A DNA stretch of 64,000 nucleotides from Cupriavidus necator A5-1 (GCF_000744095.1 NZ_JQLI01000001.1:2480001-2544000), one strand, 5' to 3'. Shown: positions 34,789 to 42,719, numbered from the stretch's first letter. Numbers and translations: made by a program. Notes: generated by a model not told the origin, from the sequence alone.

Positions 34789-35061
34789 CTAGTGCTGCAT
34801 CGCTTCTTCGGCATCGTGCTGTCCCGCGATGCGCGCATCAATGGCCTCGCGTCCCCACGCGATGCCGGCGCGCGACGCGTCAGCGGCGCAGCCAAAGCGG
34901 GTCTGCGCCGCCGGGCACGGCAGCGTCAGCTTGTTGCCGTGGTGCCAGATCTCGGCGCGCAGCGTCCACCAGCCGTCGCTTTGCCCGCCATAGCGCAGCG
35001 CCACGACATGGATCCGGTGGCCGCGGTACGTCACGTTCTGGTCATGCCATCCGCTGGGCAT
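34789..35061 (-). CDS. small conserved-looking hypothetical protein
   Basis: 90 residues starting MPSGWHDQNVTYRGHRIHVV. It has the pattern of a small beta-rich protein (WWTLRAEIWHHGNKLTLPCPAAQTRFG) with an alpha-helical tail (AIAWGREAIDARIAGQHD-like). Family unknown. Ribosome-binding site is weak, and a 30-bp longer start is possible. It is on the same strand as the next small gene (35098-35382), which lies directly upstream of it in transcription order, so the two may form a pair. It is convergent with the acyl-CoA synthetase. Confidence 0.55.
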   Translation of the reverse strand: MPSGWHDQNVTYRGHRIHVVALRYGGQSDGWWTLRAEIWHHGNKLTLPCPAAQTRFGCAADASRAGIAWGREAIDARIAGQHDAEEAMQH

Positions 35062-35097
35062 TGGCAGCACTTGGCAACAGGCCGCAGCCAAAATAGC

Positions 35098-35382
35098 TCA
35101 GCGCGCCCGGAACTCGCCCGGACTGCGCTCGCTGGGGCTGCGGTGGCGGTGCCACTCCTGGCTGATATCCGGGAATACGTCACACTCGCCCCGGACGATG
35201 TTTTCAATGGTGGCGCATACGCATTCCGTGCCGCGCGGCCCCACGCAGACCAGGCTGCGCGGATGGTCGGTATGCTGCGGGATGGCATAGACGCGCATGC
35301 CCTCCTGGAAGAGGGGATGCTTGCTCAGGCGCTCGTTCATCAACTCGACGAAGCGCTGCGGAGTCACGACCGGCTTATCCAT
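35098..35382 (-). CDS. hypothetical protein
   Basis: 94 residues; GGAG precedes the ATG at 35382. The body contains VTPQRFVELMNERLSKHPLF and GMRVYAIPQHTDHPRS, followed by a cysteine-containing strand (VCVGPRGTECVCATIENIV) and a basic C-terminal tail. No membrane segment or signal peptide. No recognised family. Likely cotranscribed with the small gene ending at 34789. Confidence 0.6.
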   Translation of the reverse strand: MDKPVVTPQRFVELMNERLSKHPLFQEGMRVYAIPQHTDHPRSLVCVGPRGTECVCATIENIVRGECDVFPDISQEWHRHRSPSERSPGEFRAR

Positions 35383-35635
35383 TGCATGCTCCTGCGGCCT
35401 CGCCCGCCGCGCCTTTGTCGAGAGCGCGTTGAGGGCGACCAGGTCAGTTAAGGCCAGGAATATGACAGGCAGGTGGCAGGGATGCCCCCGGCAATGCGCC
35501 GGAGTGGCCGGAAGGAGAATCGCGGGCAATGCTCAGCCCGCGTTGCCACTGCCGCGATTTCAGACTAGAACATGTGCCGCGCCGCGCAAAGTGCGGCGCA
35601 GCATCAAGCCGGGTATGCGACGCCTAGGCGGCAGT

Positions 35636-35884
35636 TCAGGTGGTGCGCGCTTCGCCCGCGGCGCGCGGGCCGTCCAGCATCTGGTTGCCGGCAGCCCAGC
35701 AGGCGGCTTCGGCCTCGGCCTGTGAGGCGTAGCTGGAAGTGGCCTCGACGGTGCAATCGGCGTCGGCGGCGCCGCAGCGCTCTTCCATGATGATGCGCCA
35801 GGTGTACTGGCCGGGCGGGTCTTCCAGGACATGGAGCACCAGCGTGCGGTGCTCATCGGTGAGCGTCAGGGGCAGGTTCGACAT
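35636..35884 (-). CDS. hypothetical small protein
   Basis: 82 residues with a strong GGGAGG ribosome-binding site before the ATG at 35884. The sequence MSNLPLTLTDEHRTLVLHVL then GQYTWRIIMEERCGAADADC then YASQAEAEAACWAAGNQML suggests an alpha/beta single-domain protein with a C-terminal helix, resembling DUF-type small proteins common in Cupriavidus and Ralstonia; no name can be given. Divergent from the epimerase gene by about 200 bp. Confidence 0.62.
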   Translation of the reverse strand: MSNLPLTLTDEHRTLVLHVLEDPPGQYTWRIIMEERCGAADADCTVEATSSYASQAEAEAACWAAGNQMLDGPRAAGEARTT

Positions 35885-36082
35885 GGGTGCCTCCCATTGG
35901 CAGGGTGGGACGCATTGATGCTAGCAATTGCGCGGCGCCAATGCCATGACAGTTTTGCCGCCGTAGCATGGCAAGATACGGCGCAGGCCGCAGCGGCGGC
36001 TTTCCCCGCCGCGCTAATTCCAGTATCTTCTGCGCCGTGGCGCCACGCGGCGCCGCTTTTCGTGACCGACCATGCTCCGAAC

Positions 36083-37210
36083 ATGCCCATTTCGCCTCAG
36101 CTGAAAGAACGGGTCGCCGCCCTGACGGCACACTACGACGCCACGGTCCTGCCGCTCTGGACTGCCAGCGGCTGGAACGCCGACCTGTTGCTGCCCTATG
36201 AGGCGCTCGACGGCGCCACCGCCGCGCCGCTGCCGGCGGCGCGCTACCGCGCCATGGCCTGCGCCCGCCAGCTCTATGTGTTTTCGCTGGCGGGGCAGCA
36301 TGCGCATGCCGATACGCTGTTCGGCTCGCTGCAGGCGTACTTCGGCAATGGGGAAGGGAGTTGGAGCTATAGCGTCGATGCGGGCGGCGCGCCGCTCGAT
36401 GTCACGCGCGACCTCTATACCCATGCCTTCGTGATCTTTGCCTGCGCGAACTATCATGCGCGGCGCGGCAATCCCGATGCGCTCGAGGTGCTCGATGAAA
36501 CCGTCGACATCGTCGAGGACCGCTTTGCCGATGGCCAGGGCCTCTACCATGCCGCGCTGACCGAGCACTTCCGCCCGAAGGGCGCCGGGGTGCTGCAGAA
36601 CCCGGTGATGCACCTGACCGAGGCCTACCTGGCGGCGCTGGATGCGACCGGCGACGAATGGTATGCCGAACGCCTGCGCGAGATCGCGATGGCCGTGCAT
36701 GAACGCTTTGTCGATCCGGCCAGCGGCTGCATCGCGGAATTGCCGCAGGGCAGCGCCGACAACCGCATCGAGCCGGGACATCAGTTCGAGTGGTTTTCGC
36801 TGGTGGCGGCGCGGCAGGACCTGTTCGATGACCTGCCGCTGGACGGTGCGCTGCGCCAGGCCTTTGCATTCGCGCAGCAGCACGGCGTGGCGGCGGATAC
36901 GCTGGGCGTCAGCGCCGCGCTGGACGCGGGCGGCGCACTGCTCGACGGCACGCAGCGCATCTGGGCGCAAACCGAATACGCGCGCGCGCTGGCGCTGCAT
37001 GGCGAACCGCAGTCACTGGCCACGCTGGAGACCTGGGCGCAGCAGTTTCGCGGCCGCTTCCTGCATGCGCAGGGCTGGCACGAATGCCTGGCGCCCTCGG
37101 GCGACGTGGTGCGCGCGGAAATGCCGTCGACCTCGCCTTACCACCTGGCCACGTCCTACTGCGCACTGGCAGCGCTGGCAGGCGTGAATTGGCCAGGGCA
37201 GGGCGGCTGA
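36083..37210 (+). CDS. AGE-family (N-acylglucosamine 2-epimerase-like) sugar isomerase
   Basis: 375 residues forming an (alpha/alpha)6 barrel. Family features include the GEGSWSYSVDAGGAPLDVTRDLYTHAFVIFACA stretch, QNPVMHLTEAYLAALDATGDEWYAER, the histidine in EPGHQFEWFSLVAARQ and a late SPYHLATSYCAL segment; the conserved histidines are the likely general acid/base. Members interconvert mannose/fructose, cellobiose epimers or N-acylglucosamine/mannosamine. The length and motifs fit the mannose isomerase (YihS-like) side, but the substrate is not proven. The start at 36083 is chosen over a much longer frame whose extension overlaps the 35636-35884 gene. Confidence 0.85.
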   Translation: MPISPQLKERVAALTAHYDATVLPLWTASGWNADLLLPYEALDGATAAPLPAARYRAMACARQLYVFSLAGQHAHADTLFGSLQAYFGNGEGSWSYSVDAGGAPLDVTRDLYTHAFVIFACANYHARRGNPDALEVLDETVDIVEDRFADGQGLYHAALTEHFRPKGAGVLQNPVMHLTEAYLAALDATGDEWYAERLREIAMAVHERFVDPASGCIAELPQGSADNRIEPGHQFEWFSLVAARQDLFDDLPLDGALRQAFAFAQQHGVAADTLGVSAALDAGGALLDGTQRIWAQTEYARALALHGEPQSLATLETWAQQFRGRFLHAQGWHECLAPSGDVVRAEMPSTSPYHLATSYCALAALAGVNWPGQGG

Positions 37211-37384
37211 CAGAGGGCCATGTGCCACGGCATGGGGGCCGTAACCCTTATCAATTCATTGCAATCGCCGCCGGGGGCAGCGACTAAACTCAAGCCCGCG
37301 CTCCGACCCGTAGCGTTTTTCTTCTTAACTACCTGGTCGTCGTTTTGAAGTTCGGGCCCGGGGCGCATCCCGGCCGGTGCCGTG

Positions 37385-37597
37385 TCAGCGCGGCGCGGTG
37401 CTGACCGCTTGCGGCAAGCGCTGAGGTGGATGCGCCGGCTGCGAGACCGTATTCGCATTCACGCGGCCGGCCATTTGCCGGACCTTTCTCTCGGCCTGCG
37501 TTTCAGTGTGGTCATTCAGGATCAGGCACAGCAGCGTCAGCAAGGCCGCTGCAATCATGCTCAGCGCAATCCAGGCCAGACAGTGCTTGCGTTCCAT
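37385..37597 (-). CDS. small single-TM protein
   Basis: 70 residues. The N-terminus MERKHCLAWIALSMIAAALLT and the following LLCLILN form one transmembrane segment. A charged linker (DHTETQAERKVRQ) and a low-complexity proline/glutamine tail follow. Ribosome-binding site weak. No family recognised; the membrane segment and start support a real small gene, but it could be spurious. Confidence 0.45.
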   Translation of the reverse strand: MERKHCLAWIALSMIAAALLTLLCLILNDHTETQAERKVRQMAGRVNANTVSQPAHPPQRLPQAVSTAPR

Positions 37598-37693
37598 GGT
37601 GCAGAAAAAGGGGGCGTCATCAGTGCGCGCAGTGTAAGCGCCAGTGTGCAAAGCGATTGTCAATCTTTGCAAACGCCATGGCCTGCCGGCCGG

Positions 37694-37792
37694 TTCCCGC
37701 TATTCCAGCGATTTTCGCGATTCTGGCTATTCCCGCGATCCCCGCGATCACCGCGATCCCCGCGATCCCCGCGATTTCCGCGATTTCCGCTA
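37694..37792. repeat. 9-bp minisatellite, 11 units
   Basis: Eleven contiguous 9-bp units with consensus TTCCCGCGA (variants TCCCCGCGA, TCACCGCGA, TTCTGGCTA, TTTCCGCTA). Units are in perfect 9-bp register over 99 bp, immediately 3' of the minus-strand gene 37790-38158, whose stop codon lies in the last unit. The period keeps all frames periodic, but neither strand gives a plausible gene through it. Confidence 0.85.
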
Positions 37793-38158
37793 TTCCGCCA
37801 CACCGTGCTCGCGCAGCAGCCGCTCGCATTCGTCGAGCATGTCATGCGCAAAGGCGGACTGGTAGTTGGGATCGAGCGCTTCCATCATTTCGTGCGCGGC
37901 GTATAGGCCGGCTTCGCGCGACAGCGTGTCGGCCAGTTGCCGCGCAAACTGGTCGCTCAGCTCGGACAGCAGGCGCCGCTCCGACAGCGGCAACTGCAGC
38001 TTCGAGCGCGACAGCCATTCGCCGGCCAGCGTCGCGCCCTGGGCATCGGTCATCCATTGCCGGTGTTCGTAGAAGGCCGACAGCCGTTCGGCGGCCAGCG
38101 CAAACAGTAGTGCCTTGCGGGTATTGAAATCGATCCTGGGCAGCGGGGCGAGAGTCAT
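37790..38158 (-). CDS. hypothetical helical cytoplasmic protein
   Basis: 122 residues, almost entirely amphipathic helix: FNTRKALLFALAAERLSAFY, ERRLLSELSDQFARQLADTL, YAAHEMMEALDPNY, AFAHDMLDECERLLREHG. No signal or membrane segment. No recognised family. The stop codon is formed by the last unit of the 9-bp minisatellite, so expansion or contraction of the array could change the C-terminus. It is 67 bp downstream of the carboxylesterase gene on the same strand and may be cotranscribed with it. Confidence 0.65.
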   Translation of the reverse strand: MTLAPLPRIDFNTRKALLFALAAERLSAFYEHRQWMTDAQGATLAGEWLSRSKLQLPLSERRLLSELSDQFARQLADTLSREAGLYAAHEMMEALDPNYQSAFAHDMLDECERLLREHGVAE

Positions 38159-38225
38159 GCGTACGGCGTGGTGCGGTGCGCGGCGCGCTGGCCGGCGACC
38201 ATCTTGTCAGGGTGTGGGTTGGGGT

Positions 38226-38918
38226 TCAGACCTGGCTAGCCTCGGCTTGCGCGAAGCGCTCGGCCAGCCATGCGCCGATGGCCATGATTTCTTCCAGGCA
38301 GACTGCATGCCCCATCGGGTAGGTCTGCCACGTGACGGGATGCTGCCGCGCCTGTACGAAATCCCGTGCGGCGGTGCCCAGCCGCAGCGGCACCACATCG
38401 TCCTGCGTGCCATGGGCGGCAAAGACAGGTGTAGCGGCATTGGCCTCCGTGGCCTCGGCCGCGAGCGCATCGGGCGCAGGGATGTAGGTCGACAGCGCAA
38501 CGATACCGGCCAGGCGCTCGGGATGCGTCAGCCCGGCCGTGTACGCAATCGCGCCGCCTTGCGAAAAACCGGCCAGCACGATGCGGCTGCACGGAATGCC
38601 ACGCGCATTCTCGCGCGCGATCAGCGCGCGGACGGCCTCGCACGAGGCGCGGATGCCGGCTTCATCAGCGCGGCGGCCGGATTCATCCAGGGAATAAATG
38701 TCATACCAGGCCGGCATGACGTAGCCGCCGTTGCAGGTCACGGGCATGGCCGGCGCGTGCGGGAAGATAAAGCGCACGCCGGGCGATGCAGGCAGGCGCA
38801 GCTCGGGCACGACCGGCGCGAAATCGCTGCCGTCGGCGCCCAGTCCGTGCATCCAGATCACGGCGCAGCCGGGATTGGGCGCGGTTTCGGTTTCGATTGC
38901 GGGCAGCAGTTCGCTCAT
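38226..38918 (-). CDS. carboxylesterase/phospholipase-type alpha/beta hydrolase (EstB family)
   Basis: 230 residues. The oxyanion segment VIWMHGLGADGSDFAP, nucleophile elbow LAGFSQGG (serine near residue 120), acid GTQDDVVP and histidine GHAVCLEE give a complete catalytic triad. This is the phospholipase/carboxylesterase family that includes Pseudomonas EstB and eukaryotic acyl-protein thioesterases. Substrates are short-chain esters or lysophospholipids. No signal peptide, so cytoplasmic. The start at 38918 matches the family; the upstream frame is not protein-like. Confidence 0.92.
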   Translation of the reverse strand: MSELLPAIETETAPNPGCAVIWMHGLGADGSDFAPVVPELRLPASPGVRFIFPHAPAMPVTCNGGYVMPAWYDIYSLDESGRRADEAGIRASCEAVRALIARENARGIPCSRIVLAGFSQGGAIAYTAGLTHPERLAGIVALSTYIPAPDALAAEATEANAATPVFAAHGTQDDVVPLRLGTAARDFVQARQHPVTWQTYPMGHAVCLEEIMAIGAWLAERFAQAEASQV

Positions 38919-39074
38919 ATGGCCGGATCCTGTGTGACAGTTGTGCGTGCACGCCGCCGGGGCGGCAGGCAGCGCGAGTATCGCACAGGTCGGGGCCCGC
39001 TTCGCTTTATGCCCGCCCATGCCCCGGCGTTAGCCCGGGGCCATGGGCGTTGCCGTCCGAAGGCAGGACCAGCG

Positions 39075-39374
39075 TCAGGCCGCGGATGGAACGATAGGGA
39101 CGGTGGTGAGGCCCGGTGCGCGCGCAGGCTGCGCGGCAGCCGGCAACTCCAGCGTGGTGGACAGGGCGGCGCGGCGCTTGTCGACGACGTCTTCGACGCC
39201 CTTGGCGGAGACGTCCTCCAGGAACGCCACCATGTCACGGTAGTAGGCGACTTGCATCTGTGCTTCGAGCAAGCGCCGTTCGGCCTGGAACAGCGTCAGC
39301 CTCATGTCCTGCAGTTCCCTTTCGGCGATTTTTTCCGGGGTCGGCGGACTGAACAAGTTTGCAAGCCAACGCAT
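39075..39374 (-). CDS. small coiled-coil hypothetical protein
   Basis: 99 residues preceded by GGAGG. The opening MRWLANLFSPPTPEKIAE is amphipathic and could associate with membrane; the middle (ERELQDMRLTLFQAERRLLEAQMQVAYYRDMVAFLEDV) is a strong coiled coil; the C-terminus is a proline/alanine-rich tail. I recognise no family name, though small proteins of this shape are common in this lineage. Lies downstream of the alpha/beta hydrolase at 39587 on the same strand. Confidence 0.62.
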   Translation of the reverse strand: MRWLANLFSPPTPEKIAERELQDMRLTLFQAERRLLEAQMQVAYYRDMVAFLEDVSAKGVEDVVDKRRAALSTTLELPAAAQPARAPGLTTVPIVPSAA

Positions 39375-39560
39375 GGCAGTACCTCCAGTGCTGTCAATGG
39401 CGAAATTGCGATGCTTGTGCCACGAGGTCCAATATAGACAAGAAATTGGAAAAAGACCCTTGAGTCGCATGGCCGTGGCGCCTCGCCCACAAGGATGATT
39501 GATGCAGGCGGAAGTCTGCGGTAGATTGTCCGCCGAGGGTCGGACCCTGCCCCGGGTCTG

Positions 39561-39580
39561 CCGGCTGCATCGGCAGCCGG
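39561..39580. terminator. GC hairpin downstream of hydrolase gene
   Basis: Perfect stem CCGGCTGC-ATCG-GCAGCCGG with a tetraloop, just after the stop of the minus-strand hydrolase (39587). There is no T-tract, so termination strength is uncertain. Confidence 0.45.
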
Positions 39581-39586
39581 CCGGGG

Positions 39587-40564
39587 TCAAAGCGTTTTCG
39601 CGGTTGCCTTCGCGCTTATCTTTCCTGTTCCGATCGTCTCGCCTGCGTCGACTTCCACATCCACGTCTTCCGCTTGTTTTTCGTCGCGCTCTTGCGCATG
39701 CACGAAGCGCAGGATCGGCGCCCAGAATGCCCCGATATGGTCCGGCAGGATCGCTGCGTCATGTGGCATCGCGTCCAGCATCACCAAGGCATGCAACTGC
39801 CTGGCTGCGCTGGCGAGGCGCTCCGCATGGCGCGGGGCAATGACCGCATCGTCACGGCTGTGCACCACCAGCAGCGGACGCGCCAGCCGGCTCGCGCGCG
39901 CGGCGTTGTTCCACGGATCGGGCAATAGCCATGAGGCCCATCCCGGCACGCGCCCGGTCTGCACCGCGGCCAGTCGCGCCGAACTGAAGCCGGCGGCAAT
40001 CACATAGCCATCGGGCTGCGGATCGAAGCGCCACGCCACGTCGAGCAGGATGCCGGAGCCCAATGAATGGCCCAGCACGACGCGCCGCTTCGCAGCGGGC
40101 GTAGCCGCAACAAAATGCTGGTAAGCGGTGAGCGCATCCTCGCGCAGATGGCGCACGCTCGGCCGGCCGCTGCTGCGTCCGTAGCCGCTGTAGTCGAACA
40201 CATAAGAGGCGATGCCCGCTGCGGCCAGCATGGTTTGCACCGGCAGCCAGTCAGCCAGGCATTCGTTGTCGCCGTGGCACACCATCAGTGCGGGCGCCGC
40301 GGGATCGGCGGCGGGCATGAACGAGGCGTGCAACACGCGCTTGCCGCTGGCGAACGTGGTATGCCGCGCGATTGCCTTCGGCGCGGCCGGCGCGATAGCA
40401 GGCAATGTCTCATCCGTCGGTGTGACAAATGCTTTGCGTTCCAGCGCACGAAACAGTAGATGCCGCGCAACGCCGGTCGCGAGTGCGACCCCCGCGGCGG
40501 CGGCAAGCCAGCGGTGCGCGGAGGAGCCGGGCGGGGGCGATTCTGGTCGCTGGCCTGCGGACAT
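39587..40564 (-). CDS. alpha/beta hydrolase with N-terminal membrane anchor
   Basis: 325 residues. A hydrophobic N-terminal segment (WLAAAAGVALATGVARHLLF) suggests attachment to the membrane. The hydrolase core resembles the YfhR/BEM46-like group: VCHGDNECLADWLPVQ, VFDYSGYGRSSGRPS, the nucleophile elbow VLGHSLGSG, acid HSRDDAVIAPRHAE and a late histidine (DAMPHDAAIL). The triad is complete. The C-terminus has an unusual acidic/lysine-rich tail after AQERDEKQAEDVDVE. Substrate unknown. Confidence 0.87.
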   Translation of the reverse strand: MSAGQRPESPPPGSSAHRWLAAAAGVALATGVARHLLFRALERKAFVTPTDETLPAIAPAAPKAIARHTTFASGKRVLHASFMPAADPAAPALMVCHGDNECLADWLPVQTMLAAAGIASYVFDYSGYGRSSGRPSVRHLREDALTAYQHFVAATPAAKRRVVLGHSLGSGILLDVAWRFDPQPDGYVIAAGFSSARLAAVQTGRVPGWASWLLPDPWNNAARASRLARPLLVVHSRDDAVIAPRHAERLASAARQLHALVMLDAMPHDAAILPDHIGAFWAPILRFVHAQERDEKQAEDVDVEVDAGETIGTGKISAKATAKTL

Positions 40565-40715
40565 GAGCGGTTGGGCGAGAACGGCTTCTCTTCAGGCTAG
40601 CAGGCCGCGGGCGCGCGGGTGAAGGAAAGTTCATCCCGAGCATCTGTAGCCGGTTTATGCGGAGTGACGCCGTACATTTAGTCGGCCGCTATCACACCGA
40701 TAGAAAACTTTTTCC

Positions 40716-40744
40716 TTGACTCTCTACCTAGTAGTAGATAGCAT
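40716..40744 (+). promoter_or_regulatory. promoter with overlapping operator, cassette A
   Basis: TTGACT (40716-40721), 17-bp spacer, TAGCAT (40739-40744). The spacer and the first base of the -10 contain ACCTAGTAGTAGAT (40726-40739), a 12/14 match to the palindrome ATCTACTAGTAGAT found 125 bp downstream. A bound repressor here would block polymerase directly. Confidence 0.7.
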
Positions 40745-40850
40745 TCAGTCCATGGAACCGCTGCACCGCCAGCAGCAAGCAAGAACGGGCGGATAAGTGG
40801 CGATCCCATTGCATTACCGCAAGGTGGTCTTTTTTTAGCCCCGAACGTCT

Positions 40851-40864
40851 ATCTACTAGTAGAT
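40851..40864. promoter_or_regulatory. downstream palindromic operator, cassette A
   Basis: Perfect 14-bp palindrome ATCTACTAGTAGAT in the leader, 82 bp before the repeat-protein ATG and 125 bp from the promoter operator. Two sites a whole number of helical turns apart could support looping. Confidence 0.7.
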
Positions 40865-40945
40865 GCGAGCCTGAAAAGCGACCTGCTGGAAGCCACTGAT
40901 ACCGAATTGACGCGATCCCGAAACATCGTCATCCAGGAGCCCACC

Positions 40946-41569
40946 ATGAATGCCAAGTTCGCCAAGACCCTGATCACCGCCGCCACCCTTGCCGTCGCGT
41001 TTGCCGGCGGTGTCGCGCAAGCCTCGGGTGTGCAGGACAGCACCTTCGCCGGTGACAAGTACGGTTACCAGTTCCGCGTCGGCAAGACCGATGCATTTAC
41101 CGAAGGTGCCCGTACCGGCCAGTTCGACCCGTTCACGGAAGGCGCCCGCGCCGGCAAGTTCGATCCGTTCACGGAAGGCGCGCGCGTTGGCAAGTTCGAT
41201 CCGTACACCGACGGCGCCCGCACCGTTGCAGGCCTGGACCGCAGCAGCGTGTCGTCGCAACCGGGCCGCAGCATTGACCCGTACACCGATGGCGCACGCG
41301 TGAGCAAGACCGATCCCTACACCGACGGCTTCCGCGCCGTGGCTGGATTGGACCGCAGCGGCGTGTCGTCGCAGCCGAGCCGCAGCTTCGACCCGTACAC
41401 CGACGGTGCGCGTGTTGGCAAGGGTGACCCGTACACCGACGGCGCCCGCACCGTGGCTGGCCTGGACCGCAGCGGCGTGTCGTCGCAACCGGCCCGCAGC
41501 TTCGACCCGTACACCGACGGTGCACGCGTAGGCAAGGCTGACCCGTACACCGACGGTGCCCTGGCCTGA
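40946..41569 (+). CDS. exported DPYTDGAR-repeat protein, copy A
   Basis: 207 residues with AGGAG before the ATG. A signal peptide (KTLITAATLAVAFAGGVAQA) predicts export with cleavage before SGVQD. After an ordinary 25-residue lead (DKYGYQFRVGK), the whole mature protein is a string of ten units in two forms. The short form is 12 residues, (x)DPYTDGARVGK, with (x)DPFTEGAR variants first. The long form is 26 residues, adding TVAGLDRSGVSSQPxRS. Short and long units alternate, giving a 38-residue period. It has no cysteine, and the many Asp, Arg and Gly residues suggest a soluble or cell-surface repeat fold, possibly cation-binding; that is inference. No family is recognised. First gene of a cassette with a 33-residue peptide and a TetR gene, duplicated at 42811. 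Confidence 0.88.
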   Translation: MNAKFAKTLITAATLAVAFAGGVAQASGVQDSTFAGDKYGYQFRVGKTDAFTEGARTGQFDPFTEGARAGKFDPFTEGARVGKFDPYTDGARTVAGLDRSSVSSQPGRSIDPYTDGARVSKTDPYTDGFRAVAGLDRSGVSSQPSRSFDPYTDGARVGKGDPYTDGARTVAGLDRSGVSSQPARSFDPYTDGARVGKADPYTDGALA

Positions 41570-41575
41570 TCGCTT

Positions 41576-41591
41576 CCGGCCCTGAGGCCGG
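41576..41591. terminator. hairpin after repeat protein A
   Basis: Perfect stem CCGGCC-CTGA-GGCCGG directly after the repeat-protein stop codon, with a similar GC hairpin in the same place after copy B (GGCCGGC-N5-GCCGGCC, about 43405-43423). No T-tract; may stabilise or partially terminate the transcript. Confidence 0.45.
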
Positions 41592-41646
41592 CGGCCCAAC
41601 CCTTTACGGTGGCGCTCCCAGTGAGCGCTGCCCGATGGAGTCCATC

Positions 41647-41748
41647 ATGAGTTTGCGTGACAGCATCCTGCTCCTTGGCGGATGGCTTGTGCTTTGCGTG
41701 ACGAGTGGCTCGATGATCACCTTCGCCGCGCAGGTCCTGCCTGGCTAA
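41647..41748 (+). CDS. 33-residue membrane peptide, copy A
   Basis: Starts MSLRDSILLLGGWLVLCVTS and ends FAAQVLPG. Short charged N-terminus, then a single transmembrane helix. It is matched residue for residue in pattern by the peptide at 43473 in the second cassette (shared LLGGW/ILGGW, LCxxSGSxIT, AQxLP), so it is a real conserved gene and not chance. It lies between the repeat-protein gene and the TetR gene. Function unknown; it may be a small membrane partner of the exported repeat protein. Confidence 0.75.
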   Translation: MSLRDSILLLGGWLVLCVTSGSMITFAAQVLPG

Positions 41749-41799
41749 AGCACATGCCCCGATTGCTAGGGAATTACCCGAGCCTCGGGGCATTTCGAC

Positions 41800-41828
41800 T
41801 TGAGCGTCTATCTTCGCGTAGATAAACT
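41800..41828 (+). promoter_or_regulatory. tetR promoter and operator, cassette A
   Basis: TTGAGC (41800-41805), 17-bp spacer, TAAACT (41823-41828). The spacer contains ATCTTCGCGTAGAT (41810-41823), an 11/14 match to the cassette operator, so the TetR protein probably represses itself. The predicted transcript start falls at or next to the ATG at 41835, and no Shine-Dalgarno precedes it. Confidence 0.6.
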
Positions 41829-41834
41829 GTTTTC

Positions 41835-42401
41835 ATGAAAACGCAATCCGTACGCGAGCAACTGCTCGAGCACACGCTGGTCCTGATCCGACGCCGTGGC
41901 TTCAACGGCTTCAGCTACCGCGACCTGGCGGAACTGGTCGGGGTCAAGACGTCCAGCATCCACTATTACTTCCCCAGCAAGGACGACCTGGTCCTGGAGG
42001 CGGTGAAGGAGTACAGCGCGCGCATGTCCGAGCGCATGCGCTCCATCGACACCACCTTGCCAGTTACCGAACAGGCGGCGATCTACCTGGCGCCGTTCCG
42101 CGCCAGCTGCGGTTCGGACCAGATCTGCCTGTGCGGCATGCTGTCCACCGAGACGCTGTGCCTGCCTGAATCCGTGCACAAGCTGCTGCAGGGTTTCTAC
42201 CTGCTCAACGAGCAGTGGCTGGCCGGCTTGCTGGAACGCGCGCAACCGCAGCGCAGCGCGCCTTTCCCGGTGCCGCCGCCGCGCCTGGCGCAAGTGGTGT
42301 TCGGCTCGCTGCAGAGCGGGCTGATCGCGGCGCGGCTGTTCGGGACTTCCGATCGGGTCGAGGCCGCGGCCGATACTTTGATGGCGGCCGTGTCCGGCTG
42401 A
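41835..42401 (+). CDS. TetR-family regulator of cassette A
   Basis: 188 residues. The HTH is RGFNGFSYRDLAELVGVKTS followed by SIHYYFPSKDDLVLEAV, almost identical to that of the paralogue at 43606. The C-terminal ligand domains diverge: this one carries a cysteine cluster (ASCGSDQICLCGMLSTETLCL) that the other mostly lacks. This suggests that the two read the same operator but different signals. Operators with the same core occur before its own gene, and before both repeat-protein genes. The cysteines could sense a metal or oxidant; unproven. Confidence 0.9.
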   Translation: MKTQSVREQLLEHTLVLIRRRGFNGFSYRDLAELVGVKTSSIHYYFPSKDDLVLEAVKEYSARMSERMRSIDTTLPVTEQAAIYLAPFRASCGSDQICLCGMLSTETLCLPESVHKLLQGFYLLNEQWLAGLLERAQPQRSAPFPVPPPRLAQVVFGSLQSGLIAARLFGTSDRVEAAADTLMAAVSG

Positions 42402-42430
42402 GTTTTTTCGCGCATATCAGTGGCGCGCTC

Positions 42431-42469
42431 AAAGCCGCCATGTGGCTTACGCTGCATGGCGGCTTTTTT
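42431..42469 (+). terminator. intrinsic terminator of cassette A
   Basis: Strong stem AAGCCGCCATG paired with CATGGCGGCTT around a 12-base loop, followed by a T-run. It ends the first cassette 30 bp after the TetR stop codon. Confidence 0.9.
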
Positions 42470-42584
42470 ATCAGGCGCGATCCCGGCTCGCGGCCGCAGC
42501 TTCTCGTTCCTCAACTAATGCAATAAAAACAAAGACATGGCAGGGAGACTGCGTTCCCTATCAGGTCGATAGAAAACTTTTTCC

Positions 42585-42613
42585 TTGACTATCTACCTAG
42601 TAGTAGATAGTAT
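42585..42613 (+). promoter_or_regulatory. promoter with overlapping operator, cassette B
   Basis: TTGACT (42585-42590), 17-bp spacer, TAGTAT (42608-42613), with ACCTAGTAGTAGAT at 42595-42608 overlapping the spacer and the -10 box. Same layout as cassette A at 40716-40744. Confidence 0.72.
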
Positions 42614-42682
42614 TCAGGGCATGGAAGCGCCGCAGCGCCACCAAGCAGCAACAAAGCGCGGCTTAGCGACGATCCCATTGCA

Positions 42683-42704
42683 TGACCGAAGGAGGTCATT
42701 TTTT
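42683..42704 (+). promoter_or_regulatory. possible leader attenuator, cassette B
   Basis: Small stem TGACC-GAAGGA-GGTCA followed by six T residues in the 5' leader, about 70 bp after the predicted transcript start. Cassette A has a seven-T tract in the same place (40830-40836) but only a weak stem. It could be a conditional terminator; the short stem keeps confidence low. Confidence 0.3.
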
Positions 42705-42719
42705 CAGGACCGGTTATCT

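Larger units (their letters stand above)
40565..40945. other. upstream region of repeat-protein cassette A
   Basis: 381 bp between the divergent hydrolase and repeat-protein genes. It holds the promoter with operator at 40716-40744, a poly-T stretch at 40830-40836 and the downstream palindrome at 40851-40864, all paralleled at the same relative positions upstream of cassette B. Confidence 0.6.

Noticed and set aside
37694..37792. Short regular repeats considered as a CRISPR array
   Set aside because: Units are 9 bp and contiguous with no unique spacers; it is a minisatellite.
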